A stretch of 64,000 nucleotides of DNA from Craterostigma plantagineum. Its lineage: Eukaryota > Streptophyta > Magnoliopsida > Lamiales > Linderniaceae. The stretch is taken from positions 4,278,001 through 4,342,000 of the forward strand of contig JAPQWV010000050.1 of NCBI GenBank assembly GCA_027422505.1, written 5' to 3'. The position numbers and the translations under genes were made by a program. Below the pieces are notes generated by a model. It worked only from the letters and a program-made list of their open reading frames with translations, made no database searches and had not been told where the DNA came from. Positions 62,600 through 64,000 of this stretch are shown piece after piece (the stretch's first letter is position 1; each line of letters opens with the position of its first letter).

Positions 62600-64000
62600 T
62601 GTCGACATAATAATCAACCACAAGGGTTGAATGGTTGGTTTGAATAGTCAATCAAGGGAGCATTTAAACGTGGGAAACACTTTTCAAAGTGGTGCTGAGG
62701 ATTGTTCATATTACATTGTTCACACCTTGGGATTTGCCTATAAAAAGGGCATCGATCGATCACATGAATATCATCCCATAGAAGATAAAAATAAGAGAGA
62801 TAGAGAGAGAATAAAAATAGAGAGTTTGTCGGTATTTTTCTCCGACTATAAAGAGAGATATTGAGGGTTTTCTCCTTTATAGATTGAGAGGTTGTAACTC
62901 CTATATTTTTTCTATAGTGAATTCTTCTTCCTTGCCCGTGGTTTTTACCCCGATTTGTTTGGGGGTTTTCCACGTTAAATCCCGGTGTCCACAATTTATC
63001 TTTAATTACCCAAATATTAGCCGCAATATTATTCGACCGGGTCCGCTGCCACGCCAACAATTGGTATCAGAGCCTAGCTTGGGTTTTATATATCTGTTTA
63101 TCGTATGCTCTGTGGTTGCCACTAACGTGGACCCTCCACATCAGAAAATAATAGATATTATACTGCCCTTGTTACGGTGACGAAAAAGCCGGTACGAGTT
63201 CAATAATTATCTGCTGCAACCCCGTCGGAGGTATCGCTCACGACTGAGCAGAAATTATGGCGGCGAAGTTTGATATCGAAAAGTTCAACGGAAGGAATTT
63301 CTCACTGTGGAAATTAAAGATAAAGGCGATCTTGCGAAAGGACGGCTGTCTGGAGGCTATCGATGGAAAACCAACCACCGTGACAGATGACAAGAAATGG
63401 AACGAGATGGACGGGAGCGCTGTCGCAAATCTCCATCTGGCACTAGCAGATGAGATATTGTCCAGCGTAGAAGAAAAGAAAACGGCAAAGGAGATTTGGG
63501 ACCACCTAACAAATTTGTACGAAACGAAGTCGCTACACAACAAAATTTTCTTGAAGAGAAAATTGTACACCTTGAGAATGTCAGAATCTACTTCAGTGAC
63601 GGAGCATCTCAACGTCTTGAATACTCTATTTTCCCAGCTAACATCGTTGGGGTACGTCTCAAGAGCGTGCAGAAATTCTACTTCAAAGTCTGCCTGATTC
63701 GTATGATCAACTCATCATCAACCTGACGAATAAGCCTGCAGATGTCTCAACTACAAAAGAAGAAAATAAATCCACCGATACTCTGGTCTTTGACAACATC
63801 GCATCTGCTGTTCTCGAAGAAGAAAATCGGCGAAAGAACAAGGAGGACCAGCAAGCAGGATCTCAACAGGTCGAAGCTTTGACGGTGATGAGAGGGAGAT
63901 CAACGGAACGTGGTTCAAGTGGGAGTCACACTCAAGGCAGGGGAAAATCAAGAAGTAAGAAGAAGGATATGAAATGCTACCACTGCGGAAAGAAGGGTCA
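62600..64000 (+). mobile_element. Second Ty1/copia element, left part only
   Basis: A probable 5' LTR (62,600-63,059; TGTCGACATAAT ... CGCCAACA) is followed by the primer site TTGGTATCAGAGC at 63,061, complementary to initiator Met-tRNA. A TATA box (CCTATAAAAAGGG, about 62,738) lies within the LTR. A gag frame starts at 63,257 and a zinc knuckle (KCYHCGKKG) is being read when the window ends. The left TSD would be ATAAG (62,595-62,599); the right end is outside the window. It is unrelated in LTR sequence to the 19,396 element. Confidence 0.85.
63257..63697 (+). pseudogene. Copia gag (N-terminal), with frameshift
   Basis: It starts MAAKFDIEKFNGRNFSLWKL, typical copia gag, with LYETKSLHNKIFLKRKLYTLRM. 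The gag text continues in another frame after about 63,655 (AEILLQSLPDSYDQLIINL, then a charged linker and CYHCGKKG). The frame stated here therefore ends early at 63,697, and this copy carries a small indel near 63,650. The protein continues past the window edge. Confidence 0.8.

Overview
This window is nuclear DNA from a flowering plant, most likely a eudicot. Its genes have many introns with GT..AG borders, AT-rich spacers and plant-type TATA boxes. All recognisable genes are plant orthologues, and the mobile elements are Ty3 Athila, Ty1/copia, hAT, Stowaway and Helitron types. I cannot name the species; an asterid is a guess.

The left 25 kb (1-25,000) is transposon-rich. It opens with a candidate TIR element (526-3,276) that holds a decayed gene and is itself interrupted by an 880-bp hAT-type MITE. 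Next is a small two-exon gene for a secreted cysteine-rich peptide (exons 3,828-3,915 and 18,224-18,435). Its only intron contains a complete 14.2-kb Athila-type LTR retrotransposon (3,968-18,154, TSD GTTAT). The Athila copy carries gag-pol broken by two frame changes, an ORF1-like third gene with its own leader intron, a 54-residue single-span membrane-protein ORF on the opposite strand behind its own TATA box, and LTRs with a palindromic TCACGGCCGTGA array. A young 5.2-kb copia element follows (19,396-24,634, TSD TAAAG).

The middle and right (25,490-58,400) is gene-rich. In order it holds: SEC, the O-GlcNAc transferase (+, 28 coding exons, 967 aa); a 2-alkenal/double-bond reductase (-); a GDSL esterase/lipase (-); a Tic22-like chloroplast import protein (+); a TMK-type LRR receptor kinase (+); a membrane DnaJ protein with a DUF1977 tail (-); S-adenosylhomocysteine hydrolase (+, 485 aa); cytosolic serine hydroxymethyltransferase (+, 471 aa); a NIPA-type magnesium transporter (-); and a group S1 bZIP factor (-) with an intact 42-codon sucrose-control uORF in its leader. 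I joined the exons by hand; reading frames close and lengths match the families. SAHH and SHMT both serve one-carbon/methyl metabolism and are about 1.2 kb apart. DnaJ and SAHH diverge from a shared 750-bp spacer.

The right end (58,400-64,000) is AT-rich spacer with a foldback element, long TA and GA microsatellites, and the left part of a second copia element (from 62,600) cut by the window edge.

The least conventional signals are the antisense membrane micro-ORF inside the Athila element, the palindrome array in its LTRs, and the peptide gene that survives around a 14-kb intronic insertion.
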